Source: Nitrososphaeria archaeon (GTDB lineage Archaea > Thermoproteota > Nitrososphaeria > Nitrososphaerales > JAAOZN01). Taken from it: a DNA stretch of 64,000 nt. The translations under genes were made by a program, and so were the position numbers. Below the pieces are notes generated by a model. The model was given only the letters and a program-made list of their open reading frames with translations. It was not told the origin of the DNA and did no database searches. The number at the start of each line of letters is the position of its first letter. Within the stretch, counting starts at the first letter, position 1. This document shows, piece by piece, positions 7,998-17,623 of the stretch. The DNA lies in NCBI GenBank assembly GCA_029775855.1, contig JARVJZ010000001.1, forward strand, positions 124,001 through 188,000, written 5' to 3'.

Positions 7998-8492
7998 ATG
8001 ATAAATATGGCTGAAGCATCTCAGATCTTAGCATCAGATGAAACGATTAAGGTTATGGAGATACTTAAGCGATATAGTAGCGATAAGGATAATCTTATAC
8101 CTATTCTTCAAGAGATCCAAAAGAATGTGGGATACTTATCTCCAGATTTTGTAAGATTGGTATCAAAGCATCTAAAGATATCAGCTAGCAGCGTCTATGG
8201 TGTCGCAACATTCTACACGATGTTTAAATTCGCTAAACCAGCAAAACACAATATTAAAGTATGCTTAGGAACATCTTGTCACGTCAAAGGTGGAGACCGT
8301 ATTCTTGAAACATTCGAGAGGCTGCTTGAAGTAAGATGCGGGGAAAGCAGTCGAGATTTGATGTTTAGTTTAGAGCGTGTGGCTTGTTTAGGTTCATGCG
8401 CACTTGCACCAGTAGTGGTTATAGATGATACTATTTACGGTAATATGCATGTAGATCGGATTAAACCAATTCTCTCTAAAATTAGAGGGTGA
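7998..8492 (+). CDS. NuoE/HndA-like thioredoxin-fold [2Fe-2S] subunit
   Basis: 164 residues, the 24-kDa subunit type of NADH-linked flavoprotein complexes. It has a helical N-terminal domain (EILKRYSSDKDNLIPILQEIQKNVGYLS) and a thioredoxin-like ferredoxin domain with CLGTSC and ACLGSC, the four Cys of the [2Fe-2S] cluster. It is first in a three-gene operon; its TGA overlaps the GTG start of the NuoF-like gene by four bases, suggesting translational coupling and a fixed stoichiometry. Confidence 0.92.
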   Translation: MINMAEASQILASDETIKVMEILKRYSSDKDNLIPILQEIQKNVGYLSPDFVRLVSKHLKISASSVYGVATFYTMFKFAKPAKHNIKVCLGTSCHVKGGDRILETFERLLEVRCGESSRDLMFSLERVACLGSCALAPVVVIDDTIYGNMHVDRIKPILSKIRG

Positions 8493-10411
8493 AAAAGCTG
8501 ACTAGACCTTTTGATGAGATTCGCAAACAAGCGGTAGAAGAATGGAACCGGCTTTGGAACGACGGAAGAGCTGTAATTAGAGTAGAGTCCGCTACCTGCG
8601 GTAGAGCAGCCGGCGTTCTACAAGTAGCTGATGCTGTGCAGAAGAAGCTTCAAGAGCTTAACATAGATGCAAAGATCGTAAACACGGGTTGCATCGGGTT
8701 ATGCTATCTTGAACCCATTATGGATGTGACGAAACCAAATCAACCAAGCATCCTCTACCACAGCCTAGACCCGAAGACAGCAGCATCTATAGTTGAAGAC
8801 TACCTAGTTAAAAATGATATTAGAGCAGATAAAGCGCTTTGTAGCCTGGGAAGCAGCTATGCCAATTTACCATCTTTAGCTGAGCTCCCAGTAATGCAGA
8901 AGCAGACAAGATGGATTCTTCAGCGCTGTGGTCTCATAGATCCAGAGAAGATAGAGCATTACATTGCATTAGGAGGATACAGTGGTCTAGTTAAAGCTCT
9001 CTCTATGAAGCCTCATGAAGTTATAGAGTGGGTTAAGTTGAGTAGGTTAAGAGGGAGAGGTGGCGCAGGTTTTCCAACTGGAAAAAAGTGGGAAGTTTGC
9101 AGATCTGCACCCGGTGATGAAAAATACATCATCTGCAACGCTGATGAAGGTGATCCCGGAGCCTTCATGAATAGGGCTCTACTTGAAAGTGACCCTCATT
9201 TTGTGCTTGAGGGGATGGTTATAGGCTCTTATGCTTTAGGTGCGCAAGTAGGCTACATATACTGTAGAGCTGAATATCCTCTCGCTCTAGAAAGACTCAG
9301 AACGGCTTTAAAACAGATGGCTGATTTTGGCTTCTTAGGTAAAGACATCTTAGGTTCTGGGCATAATTTTGAGATACGCATCAAAGAAGGCGCTGGTGCT
9401 TTCGTATGTGGCGAAGAAACTGCGCTAATAGCTTCTATCGAAGGAAAGAGAGGTATGCCTAGACCAAGACCACCTTACCCCGCCCAATCAGGGCTGTGGG
9501 GTAAACCTACAGTAATAAATAACGTTGAGACTTGGGCTTGTGTATCATTAATCTTCCAAAAGGGTTGGGAATACTTCGCCAACAAGGGCTCAGAGAGTAG
9601 TAAAGGAACTAAGACCTTTTCGCTCGTCGGCAAAGTTAAGAGAGCTGGTCTTATAGAAGTGCCGCTTGGAATTACACTTAAAGAAATTATTTATGATATA
9701 GGAGGAGGCATAATCGGCGATAAAGAATTCAAGGCAGTTCAGATAGGAGGTCCTTCAGGCGGCTGCTTACCTAAGGTCCTCTTGACTACGCCAGTGGACT
9801 ATGACAGCTTAAGTTCAGCAGGCTCTATTATGGGCTCTGGCGGTATTGTAGTTATGGATGAAGATACTTGTGTAGTTGATATAGCCCACTACTTTCTCGA
9901 CTTTACCCAGAAGGAGTCTTGCGGCAAATGTGTTGTATGCAGAGAAGGCACGTGGAAGATGCTTCAGCTTCTTAAAGCTATTAAAGAAGGTAGAGCTGAC
10001 TCTAACACACTAGCCAAGCTAGAAGATCTTGCTCAAATCGTAAAGATAGGTTCGCTCTGCGGACTTGGGCAGACAGCACCTAACCCCGTCTTAACAACCT
10101 TAAGATACTTTAGGGACGAATATGAGGCACATATCAATGAGAAGCGATGCCCAGCCAAGGTCTGTAAGAATTTGATTACATACTATATTATCCCAGATAA
10201 ATGTGAAGGATGCATGATCTGCTTGAGAGAATGCCCAAGCGGTGCAATAAGAGGCGGCAAAAGAATGGTGCATATCATAGATCAAGAAAAATGTTCAAAA
10301 TGCGGAGTCTGTTACAACGTCTGCCCACCACGATTCAGAGCAGTAGTCAAAGTTTCTGGCGAGCATATGAATACACCAAGCGAACCTATACCTGTGCAGA
10401 GGAGGAAGTAA
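8489..10411 (+). CDS. NuoF/HymB-like FMN and NAD(P)H-binding subunit with extra ferredoxin domains
   Basis: 640 residues. Order: N-terminal thioredoxin-like [2Fe-2S] domain (Cys37, Cys68, Cys72; ATCGRAAG and GCIGLC), the FMN/NADH core (GRGGAGFPTGKKWE, NADEGDPGAFMNR), an SLBB-like part, the [4Fe-4S] motif SCGKCVVCREGT, and a C-terminal two-[4Fe-4S] ferredoxin (CEGCMICLRECP, CSKCGVCYNVCP). This is the HymB/HndC layout of hydrogenases and bifurcating enzymes, not plain respiratory NuoF. It starts with GTG overlapping the previous gene. No hydrogenase or formate dehydrogenase gene is next to it; the third subunit carries a GltD module instead. Confidence 0.92.
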   Translation: MKKLTRPFDEIRKQAVEEWNRLWNDGRAVIRVESATCGRAAGVLQVADAVQKKLQELNIDAKIVNTGCIGLCYLEPIMDVTKPNQPSILYHSLDPKTAASIVEDYLVKNDIRADKALCSLGSSYANLPSLAELPVMQKQTRWILQRCGLIDPEKIEHYIALGGYSGLVKALSMKPHEVIEWVKLSRLRGRGGAGFPTGKKWEVCRSAPGDEKYIICNADEGDPGAFMNRALLESDPHFVLEGMVIGSYALGAQVGYIYCRAEYPLALERLRTALKQMADFGFLGKDILGSGHNFEIRIKEGAGAFVCGEETALIASIEGKRGMPRPRPPYPAQSGLWGKPTVINNVETWACVSLIFQKGWEYFANKGSESSKGTKTFSLVGKVKRAGLIEVPLGITLKEIIYDIGGGIIGDKEFKAVQIGGPSGGCLPKVLLTTPVDYDSLSSAGSIMGSGGIVVMDEDTCVVDIAHYFLDFTQKESCGKCVVCREGTWKMLQLLKAIKEGRADSNTLAKLEDLAQIVKIGSLCGLGQTAPNPVLTTLRYFRDEYEAHINEKRCPAKVCKNLITYYIIPDKCEGCMICLRECPSGAIRGGKRMVHIIDQEKCSKCGVCYNVCPPRFRAVVKVSGEHMNTPSEPIPVQRRK

Positions 10412-10412
10412 A

Positions 10413-12545
10413 ATGGCTAACAGAACAGTAAAATTAAATATCGACGGTAAAACTGTTGTGGTAGAAAGTGGAAAAACTATCCTAGAAGCAGCTTTAGCAA
10501 ACGGAATCTACATCCCTCACCTATGCTACCACCCAGCCCTAACACCCTCAGGCGCCTGCAGACTTTGTTTGGTTGAAGTAGAAGGCATGCGTGGTGTGGT
10601 TGCATCATGCTCTACTCCTGCATCAGATGGTATGATTGTTCATACGGAGACGCCACTTATATCTAAACTGAGAAAGTCTACGCTTGAGTTCATACTCTCG
10701 GAGCATCCGCTTGACTGTTTAGTCTGCCCTAAGAACCTTCGATGTGAGCTCCAAGCTGTTGCACAATATATAGGTGTAGATGGATTAAATATACAGCGTA
10801 GAGCAAAAGAGGTGCAGATAAACGATAAGAACCCTCTCATCGTTATAGACCCGAATAAATGTATACTATGTGGCAGATGTGTAAGCATATGTAACGAAGT
10901 CAGAAAAGTCGGTGCCTTAACATTTGTAAACAGAGGGAAAGAAACCAGAATCGGAACATTCTTCAACAGTCCTTTAACCGAAGCTGGCTGTAGATTTTGC
11001 GGCGCCTGTGTAGAAGTCTGCCCAACCGCAGCCCTAATGGATAAAAATAGCTCTTGGAGGACACTTGCCGAAAGAGAAGCTAAGCTCGTGCCTTGTATAG
11101 ATGCTTGCCCAGCACACATCGATATACCTCGATACCTAGCGTTTATAGCGCGAGGGCTCTTCCAAGAAGCTGTAAACGTTATCAGAGAAAAGGCCCCCTT
11201 CCCACGTGTGTTAGGTAGAGTCTGCACACACCCATGTGAATACGCTTGCAAACGCGGCGAAGTTAACGAACCTATCGCCATTAGGCTATGTAAGAGGTTC
11301 GTAGCCGACTTAGACGACAAATCTTGGCGTCTGAAGATCAAGAAGATGCCTAAGACAGGCAAAAAAGTCGCTATAGTAGGCTCAGGACCAGCGGGTTTAA
11401 CCGCTGCCTACTTCTTAGCCAAACTTGGACACAGTGTAGTCATATTTGAGGCAGAGAATAAAATTGGCGGGTTGATGAGGTACGGTATACCTGAGTTTAG
11501 GTTACCTAAACGCGTTCTAGATGATGAGATAGAAGAAATAATGAATGTTGGTGTAGACGTTAGGTGTAACTTAAAGGTCGAATCTTTAGAAAGCCTGTTT
11601 GAGCAAGGATTTGACGCTGTATTCTTATCTATTGGTGCAGGCTCCACATCTAGGCTCGGTATACAAGGTGAGGATCTACAAGGCGTAGTTGATTGTCTGA
11701 GCCTACTTAAAGCCGCTAATCTCGGTCAAAAAATTGAAGTTGGGCGTAGAGTGCTGGTAATAGGGGGAGGAAACTCCGCTATTGATGCTGCAAGAACAGC
11801 GCTTAGGTTAGGCGCTGAGAGTGTTAAGATCATTTATAGGAGAAGTAGGGTTGAAATGCCTGCTGGTAGAGAAGAGTTAGACGAAGCTTTAGAAGAAGGT
11901 GTCGAATTAATAGAACTTACTGCGCCTTTAAAGATAGTTAAGGAGAACGGTGTGTTAAGACTTACTTGTATTAAAATGAGACTCGGAGACCCTGATGCTA
12001 CTGGTAGAAGAAAGCCTGAGCCCATAGAGCATAGTGAGTTTGTTATAGATGCTGACACTATCGTGAAGGCTGTAGGACAAAAACCTTCTCTACCTTCTGG
12101 ATTCAACCTTGAGTTGGACTCGAATGGTCGTGTTAAAGTAGATCAGAATCTTATGACGAGCAGAAAAGGTGTGTTTGCAGGAGGCGATATTGTAAGAGGG
12201 CCTTCATCCATTATACAAGCTATCGCCGATGGTAGGCAAGCAGCTTCGGCTATAGATATTTACTTGGGTGGCGAAGGGAAGATAGATGATGAACTTGCCT
12301 CAAAGCTAACCCCAAATCCAGTCTTAGGGTATGACGCAGACTTCCCCTTCATTAAGAGAGTAGAATGTTCGAAGCTTGAGCCTAAAACCAGAATCAAGAG
12401 TTTCGATGAAGTGGAGTCAGGATTTAAACAAGAAGAGGCTGTTAGAGAAGCTAGCCGATGCCTTAGATGTAAGTTAAGGTTGACTATACCACAACCAATT
12501 CTTCCACCAATTGAGACAAAATATAGATTGATGGAAAAAGGTTGA
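10413..12545 (+). CDS. NuoG-like iron-sulfur region fused to GltD-like FAD/NAD(P) oxidoreductase
   Basis: 710 residues. Residues 1-80 form a [2Fe-2S] domain (Cys38, 49, 52, 66). His98/Cys102/Cys105/Cys111 form the His-ligated [4Fe-4S] site, and Cys150-203 two further [4Fe-4S] clusters. From about residue 215 it becomes a glutamate-synthase small-subunit (GltD) type module: Cys-rich helical domain (CIDACPAH, CTHPCEYACK), FAD site VAIVGSGPAGLTAA, and a nucleotide site VLVIGGGNSAIDAA. With the NuoE- and NuoF-like subunits this would join two flavin sites through a cluster chain, as in NfnABC-like/Bfu bifurcating transhydrogenases. The reaction (ferredoxin/NADH/NADPH) is inferred. One base separates it from the preceding gene. 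Confidence 0.9.
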   Translation: MANRTVKLNIDGKTVVVESGKTILEAALANGIYIPHLCYHPALTPSGACRLCLVEVEGMRGVVASCSTPASDGMIVHTETPLISKLRKSTLEFILSEHPLDCLVCPKNLRCELQAVAQYIGVDGLNIQRRAKEVQINDKNPLIVIDPNKCILCGRCVSICNEVRKVGALTFVNRGKETRIGTFFNSPLTEAGCRFCGACVEVCPTAALMDKNSSWRTLAEREAKLVPCIDACPAHIDIPRYLAFIARGLFQEAVNVIREKAPFPRVLGRVCTHPCEYACKRGEVNEPIAIRLCKRFVADLDDKSWRLKIKKMPKTGKKVAIVGSGPAGLTAAYFLAKLGHSVVIFEAENKIGGLMRYGIPEFRLPKRVLDDEIEEIMNVGVDVRCNLKVESLESLFEQGFDAVFLSIGAGSTSRLGIQGEDLQGVVDCLSLLKAANLGQKIEVGRRVLVIGGGNSAIDAARTALRLGAESVKIIYRRSRVEMPAGREELDEALEEGVELIELTAPLKIVKENGVLRLTCIKMRLGDPDATGRRKPEPIEHSEFVIDADTIVKAVGQKPSLPSGFNLELDSNGRVKVDQNLMTSRKGVFAGGDIVRGPSSIIQAIADGRQAASAIDIYLGGEGKIDDELASKLTPNPVLGYDADFPFIKRVECSKLEPKTRIKSFDEVESGFKQEEAVREASRCLRCKLRLTIPQPILPPIETKYRLMEKG

Positions 12546-12556
12546 AGATAAAGTGT

Positions 12557-14167
12557 CTAATGGTTGAGCTGCTTAGCCATATAAGTCCCCTCAAGTCTAT
12601 ATCCTTGTCTTACATAGTATTGGCGAACTCCAACCGCGCTCGTAACTAAAATCTTTCTGCAATCATATACGCCTCTAGCAATGTTTTCAGCTTCGTAGAG
12701 GAGTTTCTTACCGAACCCTCTATGCTGCCAAGCATTTTCTTTCCTAATTCCTAATGGTAGGGCTTCACCATACACGTGGAGTTCTCTCACAAGCGCTGTT
12801 CTATCATTTTTCACTTCTTCCCTATGAGCTTTATTTGACGGTATCCTTAGTCTAAGAAAGCCTAAAAGGGTGTCTGTTAAAGGATGTTCATATGATAGGA
12901 AGATCTCTACTCCTTCAGACGCCTCATATTCTTCTCTTAGCAATTTGATTTCAGAATCGTTTATCCTTATGTTCTTAAGCCCTACTTCCCTGCATCTTAT
13001 GCATCTGCATCTAACCCCCATTCTCCTCATTTCTTGCTGTACGATTTCTCTTAAGTTGCCATTTTTGACACCCGCTACTATCTGGCCTGCCGGTATTTCC
13101 CGCTGTATGCGCATAATTCTAATCCAAGGTGGCACCATCTTTTTCACGGCAGAAAGTAAATCTACAACCTCATTGAGATCATATGGCTTGTACTCACCCT
13201 TTAAGTAGAGTTTATGGATGTAAGTGCCTTCTGTCACGACTGTTGGGTATATTTTAAGCATATCTGGCTTAAACCGAGGGTCCTCAAAGAGCATCTTAAA
13301 GTGCTGAAGGTCTTTTTCTATGTCTGATTTCGGTAAGCCTGGCATCATATGGGCAACTATCTTTAAACCAGAATCTCTAGCTGCTTGGAAGGCTTCAGCT
13401 ACATCTTTGACTGAATGCCCACGGTTAATAAATCTGTAGATTTCATCGTCAAGCGTTTGAACACCTATTTCAACTCTTGTGACTCCATAGCTTAGCATAA
13501 AGTCGATATGCTTCTCCTTACAGTAGTCTGGTCTAGTTTCTACAGTAAAGCCGACGTTTCTTATTTTAGCGTGTTCAGCTTCACTCAACGCTTCTTTAAG
13601 TGTCTGCGAAGGTTTCCCGTTTAACGCATCAAAGCAGCCTTTAACAAATCTAATCTGCTCTTCTTCGGGTAGGGATGTGAATGTTCCTCCTATTATCACA
13701 AGCTCGACTTTATCGACGGTATGTCCTATCTGTTTTAGCTGCTTCAGCCGCGCATTAACCTGTAGATAAGGGTCATATAGGTTCTCTTTAGCTCTTCTCG
13801 ATGAGGGTTCAAATCCAGTGTAGCTTTGTGGTGTTCCCTTACTCACACCCCCAGGGCAGTAGATGCAGACGCCGTGGGGGCAGGGGTGAGGTGCAGCCAT
13901 AACCGCGACAACAGCTATCCCGCTCGCTGTTCTTATTGGTTTGATTTTAAGTCTGCTTAACCCTTTTAGGTCTTCTTGGGGTAGTGTGTTTATTAGTTGT
14001 CTTAATCCTATAAGCTTATTTAATCCGTATCTTTTTGAGATGAGTTTTTGATGTTGGATAAGTTTCTTCGTTGTGAGTTTGGATTCTGACGATATGATTT
14101 GGGCTAACTCTTTGAGCGCTGCTTCATACGCTCTGCTCCTATCCTCTGTTTCAGCTTCGGGTTGCAT
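12557..14167 (-). CDS. elp3: Elp3-type tRNA U34 modification enzyme (radical SAM + GNAT)
   Basis: 536 residues. An N-terminal tRNA-binding segment is followed by a radical SAM domain with the Elp3 cluster motif HPCPHGVCIYCPGG and EIGVQTLDDEIY, and a C-terminal GNAT acetyltransferase domain (HRGFGKKLLYEAENIA, VTSAVGVRQYYVRQGY). Archaeal Elp3 alone makes cm5U at the tRNA wobble position from acetyl-CoA. It is convergent with the preceding operon (gap 11 bases) and divergent from the next gene. Confidence 0.96.
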   Translation of the reverse strand: MQPEAETEDRSRAYEAALKELAQIISSESKLTTKKLIQHQKLISKRYGLNKLIGLRQLINTLPQEDLKGLSRLKIKPIRTASGIAVVAVMAAPHPCPHGVCIYCPGGVSKGTPQSYTGFEPSSRRAKENLYDPYLQVNARLKQLKQIGHTVDKVELVIIGGTFTSLPEEEQIRFVKGCFDALNGKPSQTLKEALSEAEHAKIRNVGFTVETRPDYCKEKHIDFMLSYGVTRVEIGVQTLDDEIYRFINRGHSVKDVAEAFQAARDSGLKIVAHMMPGLPKSDIEKDLQHFKMLFEDPRFKPDMLKIYPTVVTEGTYIHKLYLKGEYKPYDLNEVVDLLSAVKKMVPPWIRIMRIQREIPAGQIVAGVKNGNLREIVQQEMRRMGVRCRCIRCREVGLKNIRINDSEIKLLREEYEASEGVEIFLSYEHPLTDTLLGFLRLRIPSNKAHREEVKNDRTALVRELHVYGEALPLGIRKENAWQHRGFGKKLLYEAENIARGVYDCRKILVTSAVGVRQYYVRQGYRLEGTYMAKQLNH

Positions 14168-14251
14168 CTTAAATCAGACTATTTTGAGCTCTTAAGGGGT
14201 TCGTGTTATTTAAGTTAAGTTTATCGGTATGCGGAACAAAGCCAGTATAGA

Positions 14252-14539
14252 GTGGATTTGAGCGGAGAGATAGAGTTTGAGCTGCTTGAGAGTAAGCCTG
14301 TGGGAAGCGACACCGTTGTCTTTAGGCTGGAGGATGGTGCTATAGTCAAGATCAGAGTAGATATCGATAGGGCTGGTGTTGCGGTTAACTACAAAAACCC
14401 AGACGGCTCTCCCCACTACAACATAACCGTATCAAACAAAATCGTCATAATCCCACCAACTAAGAGATACCGCCTACCTAAAGAACAGATTCAGCCGACT
14501 CAGCAAGCTAAAGACGTTAAGAGCGAGCCATACCGTTAA
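14252..14539 (+). CDS. Conserved-looking small hypothetical protein, beta-rich
   Basis: 95 residues starting at GTG (VDLSGEIEFELLESK). The pattern is alternating strands with a conserved-looking IIPPTKRYRLPKEQI tail. No catalytic motif, membrane segment or metal site is visible. It sits 14 bases before the dUTPase-like gene on the same strand and may be cotranscribed. I do not recognise the family with certainty. Confidence 0.65.
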   Translation: MDLSGEIEFELLESKPVGSDTVVFRLEDGAIVKIRVDIDRAGVAVNYKNPDGSPHYNITVSNKIVIIPPTKRYRLPKEQIQPTQQAKDVKSEPYR

Positions 14540-14553
14540 AAAGGCGGCTGCAA

Positions 14554-14886
14554 ATGGTAGATACTTTAGAAGAGATCTTTAAACTCCAGAAAGAGTATGT
14601 TTCAACTTTTAGCTTTGAGCGCTACCCTAAGAGCCTAGAGGCGCGTATTTCAGCCCTCTGCACAGCTATAATCCACGAAGCAGTAGAACTACAAGACCTA
14701 ACATCTTGGAAGTGGTGGAAGACATCCAAAGGATTCGAAGTAGAAAGAGCAAAAGAGGAGCTCATAGACATCCTCCACTTCCTTGTGCAAGCTTTCATAG
14801 AAATGAATCTCTCACCAAACGATATATTAAACCTATATCGTGCGAAGAATTATGTAAACCGAGAAAGGGCGCAAAGCGGATACTAG
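14554..14886 (+). CDS. Dimeric dUTPase / MazG-like nucleotide pyrophosphohydrolase
   Basis: 110 residues, all-helical. Seen: HEAVELQDLTSWKWWK and AKEELIDILHFLVQAFIEMNLSP, supplying the acidic metal-binding residues of the all-alpha NTP pyrophosphatase fold, and the C-terminal YRAKNYVNRERAQSGY typical of dimeric dUTPases. Expected role: hydrolysis of dUTP or a similar nucleotide to keep uracil out of DNA. The substrate is inferred from family motifs. Confidence 0.82.
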   Translation: MVDTLEEIFKLQKEYVSTFSFERYPKSLEARISALCTAIIHEAVELQDLTSWKWWKTSKGFEVERAKEELIDILHFLVQAFIEMNLSPNDILNLYRAKNYVNRERAQSGY

Positions 14887-14972
14887 GGTGTAACCAAGCG
14901 TTAATTAACCAAGGTAACAACAACTCAAGTGACAAGCAAACTGATAACACAGACCTGCTCTCCTTTATACAT

Positions 14973-15194
14973 ATGCCCTTCGAAATCGTCTGCGGTAACT
15001 GTGGAGAAACGCTATACTGGGGAATGGAGCTACTTTCTCCGAGAGAAGTCTTAAAGATGAAGCGAGGCATATGCTACAGATGCGGCGCTAAACTTTCAAC
15101 CGACTACACTTTCGAAATCTTAAGATGTGAAGCATATACCCCCTCTATAAAAAGAATAAGTGTCAAGCATCGAGAAATAGATGAATCTGAATAG
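14973..15194 (+). CDS. Small zinc-ribbon protein
   Basis: 73 residues from ATG 14973. The longer frame reaches back into the dUTPase-like gene, but the protein-like part starts here (MPFEIVCGNCGETLYWG). Two CxxC knuckles (CGNCG and CYRCG) are about 30 residues apart with a hydrophobic/charged helix between, a typical zinc-ribbon arrangement. Function unknown; similar small ribbons are common in Nitrososphaeria. Confidence 0.65.
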   Translation: MPFEIVCGNCGETLYWGMELLSPREVLKMKRGICYRCGAKLSTDYTFEILRCEAYTPSIKRISVKHREIDESE

Positions 15195-15233
15195 ATAGCC
15201 TTAAGAAAGCAGTCTTAACCAACTCTTGCGTTG

Positions 15234-16694
15234 ATGAACTACGAGCAGATCATAAGGCTGATGCTTGAGCGAGGCTTCCTACTGCCTAGCTCAGAAATCT
15301 ATGCTGATGCTTTAGCTGGCTTCTGGGACTATGGACCTTTAGGTGTAGCCCTCAAGAACAAGTATGTTGAGCTCTGGAGAAGATACTTAGTTAGAAGAGA
15401 TAACATGGTTGAAATAGATGGATGCCAAATTATGCCCAAGAGCGTATTCGTAGCATCGGGACACCTAGCTGGCTTCGAAGACCCTATCGTGAGTTGCACA
15501 AAATGCAACTTGACTCTTAGAGCAGATAGGCTTATACAGGAGAAGACTGGGAAGATCATACCAGAAAGGCTCCCTAATCAAGAGCTTGACAACCTCATAT
15601 CTTCTAACGATATTCGATGCCCTAACTGCGGGGGAAACTTTGGAAATGTGCGTAGATTTAACATGATGTTTAAGGTTAATGTAGGTCCTTCAGGTGAAGA
15701 AGCATATCTTAGACCTGAAACATGCCAGAGCATCTTCGTCGACTTCCCAAGGCTCTTTAAGGTCATGCGTTGTAAGCTACCTGTAGCATTTGCACAATAT
15801 GGTAAAAGTTTCCGTAACGAGATATCACCGAGACAGAGCCTAATGAGGCTAAGAGAGTTTTATCAAGCTGAGATAGAAGTCTTCTTTAATCCAGATAAGG
15901 CTAATGAATTCGAAAAGTTCGATGCAGTAAAGTCTGAGGTTTTAAGACTTGCGTTAGACGGGGAGAAGCTAGAAGAAATTACTGCTGCAGAGGCTCTCGA
16001 AAAAGGTTATCTACCTAACAAGCTAATCGCCTACTACTTAGTCATCCTTAAACAGTTCTATCAATATGCAGGTTTAGATGTTAAAAGAAGCCGCTTTAGG
16101 AAGCTGGGAGATGATGAGAAAGCTTTCTACGCCAGTTCAGCCTTCGACTTTGAGGTAGAAACCAGCTTAGGCTGGATCGAGTTGGTTGCCTGCAACCATA
16201 GGGGCGACTATGACCTCTCTGGGCACTCTAAGGTTAGTAAGAAAGACATGACGGTGTTAGATGGCGATAGAGATGTTTTGCCAAATGTCTTCGAGCTTTC
16301 GATGGGTGTTGACCGAAGTATCTACGCTATAATTGAGCACTCACTTGTAGTTGATGGGGAAAGAACAGTTTTACGCTTTAAACCCTATCTTGCACCCATT
16401 CAAGTAGGCGTCTTCCCCCTTGTAACTAGAGACGGTCTTCCAGAAGCGGCAAAGCAGATCTATTCAAAGATTAAATTGAATTTTGAAGCGTTTTACGATG
16501 AATCAGGAAGCATAGGGCGGAGATATAGGAGAATGGATGAAATAGGCACTCCTTTTTGCATCACTGTAGATTATCAAACCCTTGAAGATAACACAGTGAC
16601 CATTAGAGACCGAGACACAATGAAGCAAGATAGGGTGAAAATAAGTGAATTAGAGCAAGCGCTGCAGCGTAGACTTTTCACCTACTCGCCTTAA
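15234..16694 (+). CDS. glyS: Glycyl-tRNA synthetase, class II alpha2 type
   Basis: 486 residues from ATG 15234 (a TTG lies one codon upstream). It has motif 1/2/3 class II features: DYGPLGVALKNKYVELWR, YLRPETCQSIFVDF, FRNEISPRQSLMRLREFYQAE, and EIGTPFCITVDYQTLEDNTVTIRDRDT near the anticodon-binding C-terminus. A zinc-ribbon insert is seen (CTKCNLTL...CPNCGGNFG). It is shorter than many archaeal homologues, which carry more insertion sequence. Its 3' end overlaps the convergent DUF92 gene by four bases. Confidence 0.95.
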   Translation: MNYEQIIRLMLERGFLLPSSEIYADALAGFWDYGPLGVALKNKYVELWRRYLVRRDNMVEIDGCQIMPKSVFVASGHLAGFEDPIVSCTKCNLTLRADRLIQEKTGKIIPERLPNQELDNLISSNDIRCPNCGGNFGNVRRFNMMFKVNVGPSGEEAYLRPETCQSIFVDFPRLFKVMRCKLPVAFAQYGKSFRNEISPRQSLMRLREFYQAEIEVFFNPDKANEFEKFDAVKSEVLRLALDGEKLEEITAAEALEKGYLPNKLIAYYLVILKQFYQYAGLDVKRSRFRKLGDDEKAFYASSAFDFEVETSLGWIELVACNHRGDYDLSGHSKVSKKDMTVLDGDRDVLPNVFELSMGVDRSIYAIIEHSLVVDGERTVLRFKPYLAPIQVGVFPLVTRDGLPEAAKQIYSKIKLNFEAFYDESGSIGRRYRRMDEIGTPFCITVDYQTLEDNTVTIRDRDTMKQDRVKISELEQALQRRLFTYSP

Positions 16695-17506
16695 GACAGC
16701 AACAGAAACACAGCCATACCTATAAATGCGCCTATAAATGTCGAAGTAAGGTTTACAAGATTATTATCTAACCTATGTATACCCGATACGAAGAGCCCTT
16801 TAGAGCCATGATGCATAGGCTGCTCAACAACCTTGCCGCAGACTACACATCGATACTTTTCCTGCAGAAGTGCACCTAATAAGCTGTCAGCTATCGAACC
16901 TAACACCCCACCAACTGCTGCCACAACAATAACTTTAAACACAGCGCCGTCAAAGAAACCCAACACAGCAGCAGCCAAACCGATAATCAAAGCACCAACT
17001 ACAGCCATGAATGTTCCCAAAGGTGTAACACCGCCCGATGTTCCGGGTTCAACTTGAAGGCGAAGATTTGTTATAAGCCGTGGCTTCACTCTGCTTAACA
17101 ATCCAACCTCTGTTGCAAGAGTATCTGAAGCAGCTGTCGCTACTACACCAAGGAAAGCTGCGGCAAAGATATCTCCACCAACTGCGTATTCTGCTGCAGC
17201 AAAAAGCGCCGCCGCTCCACCATTCGATGCAGCGTTGAGCCAGCTTCTTGCGCCTCCTTTAGCTTCTGCTGCGCCTATACCGCGCTTATAGTTGTATTTA
17301 AAATGCGTAAAGAATGAAGCAGCGGTGAAGAAGATTATGATAAGAATCAGCCAGCTCCAGCTGCCTGAGCCGACTAGAATCACCATACCTATGAGTATAG
17401 ATGCAAGAGCGCCACTTCGGCTAAGTGCTTTTAGTTTGAATGCTAAGTAGGCGAGAAGTGATATAAGCACAAAGCCAACTATTATGTCATATAGAGGCAG
17501 CGGCAT
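16691..17506 (-). CDS. DUF92-family integral membrane protein
   Basis: 271 residues, about seven or eight hydrophobic helices. Family signatures: ATAASDTLATEVG and VEPGTSGGVTPLGTF, plus a SIADSLLGALLQEKYRC segment. DUF92 members include plant and cyanobacterial phytyl-phosphate kinases, so a polyprenyl-phosphate (CTP-dependent) kinase role is possible but unproven here. The gene is convergent with and overlaps glyS by four bases. Confidence 0.88.
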   Translation of the reverse strand: MPLPLYDIIVGFVLISLLAYLAFKLKALSRSGALASILIGMVILVGSGSWSWLILIIIFFTAASFFTHFKYNYKRGIGAAEAKGGARSWLNAASNGGAAALFAAAEYAVGGDIFAAAFLGVVATAASDTLATEVGLLSRVKPRLITNLRLQVEPGTSGGVTPLGTFMAVVGALIIGLAAAVLGFFDGAVFKVIVVAAVGGVLGSIADSLLGALLQEKYRCVVCGKVVEQPMHHGSKGLFVSGIHRLDNNLVNLTSTFIGAFIGMAVFLLLS

Positions 17507-17623
17507 AAGGCCCCAAATATAGCGCTTAGGGTCTTATTCAAAAACCTTTCCCTATATAAATTGTTAGGTGCAGCGTATCGCTAACTTTTTCTATAACCCT
17601 CAAGTATATAAACTCTATATATC

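Noticed and set aside
10210-10431. Open frame inside the NuoF-like gene
   Set aside because: Shadow frame over the ferredoxin domain of the real gene; the real frame keeps all cluster Cys.
13800-13820. T-loop-like GGTTCAAATCC in the Elp3 gene
   Set aside because: No cloverleaf can be formed around it and it lies within a conserved coding region.
14706-14972. N-terminal extension of the small zinc-ribbon gene into the dUTPase-like gene
   Set aside because: The overlapping part is basic and unstructured, while the dUTPase frame carries conserved motifs; the ribbon starts at 14973.
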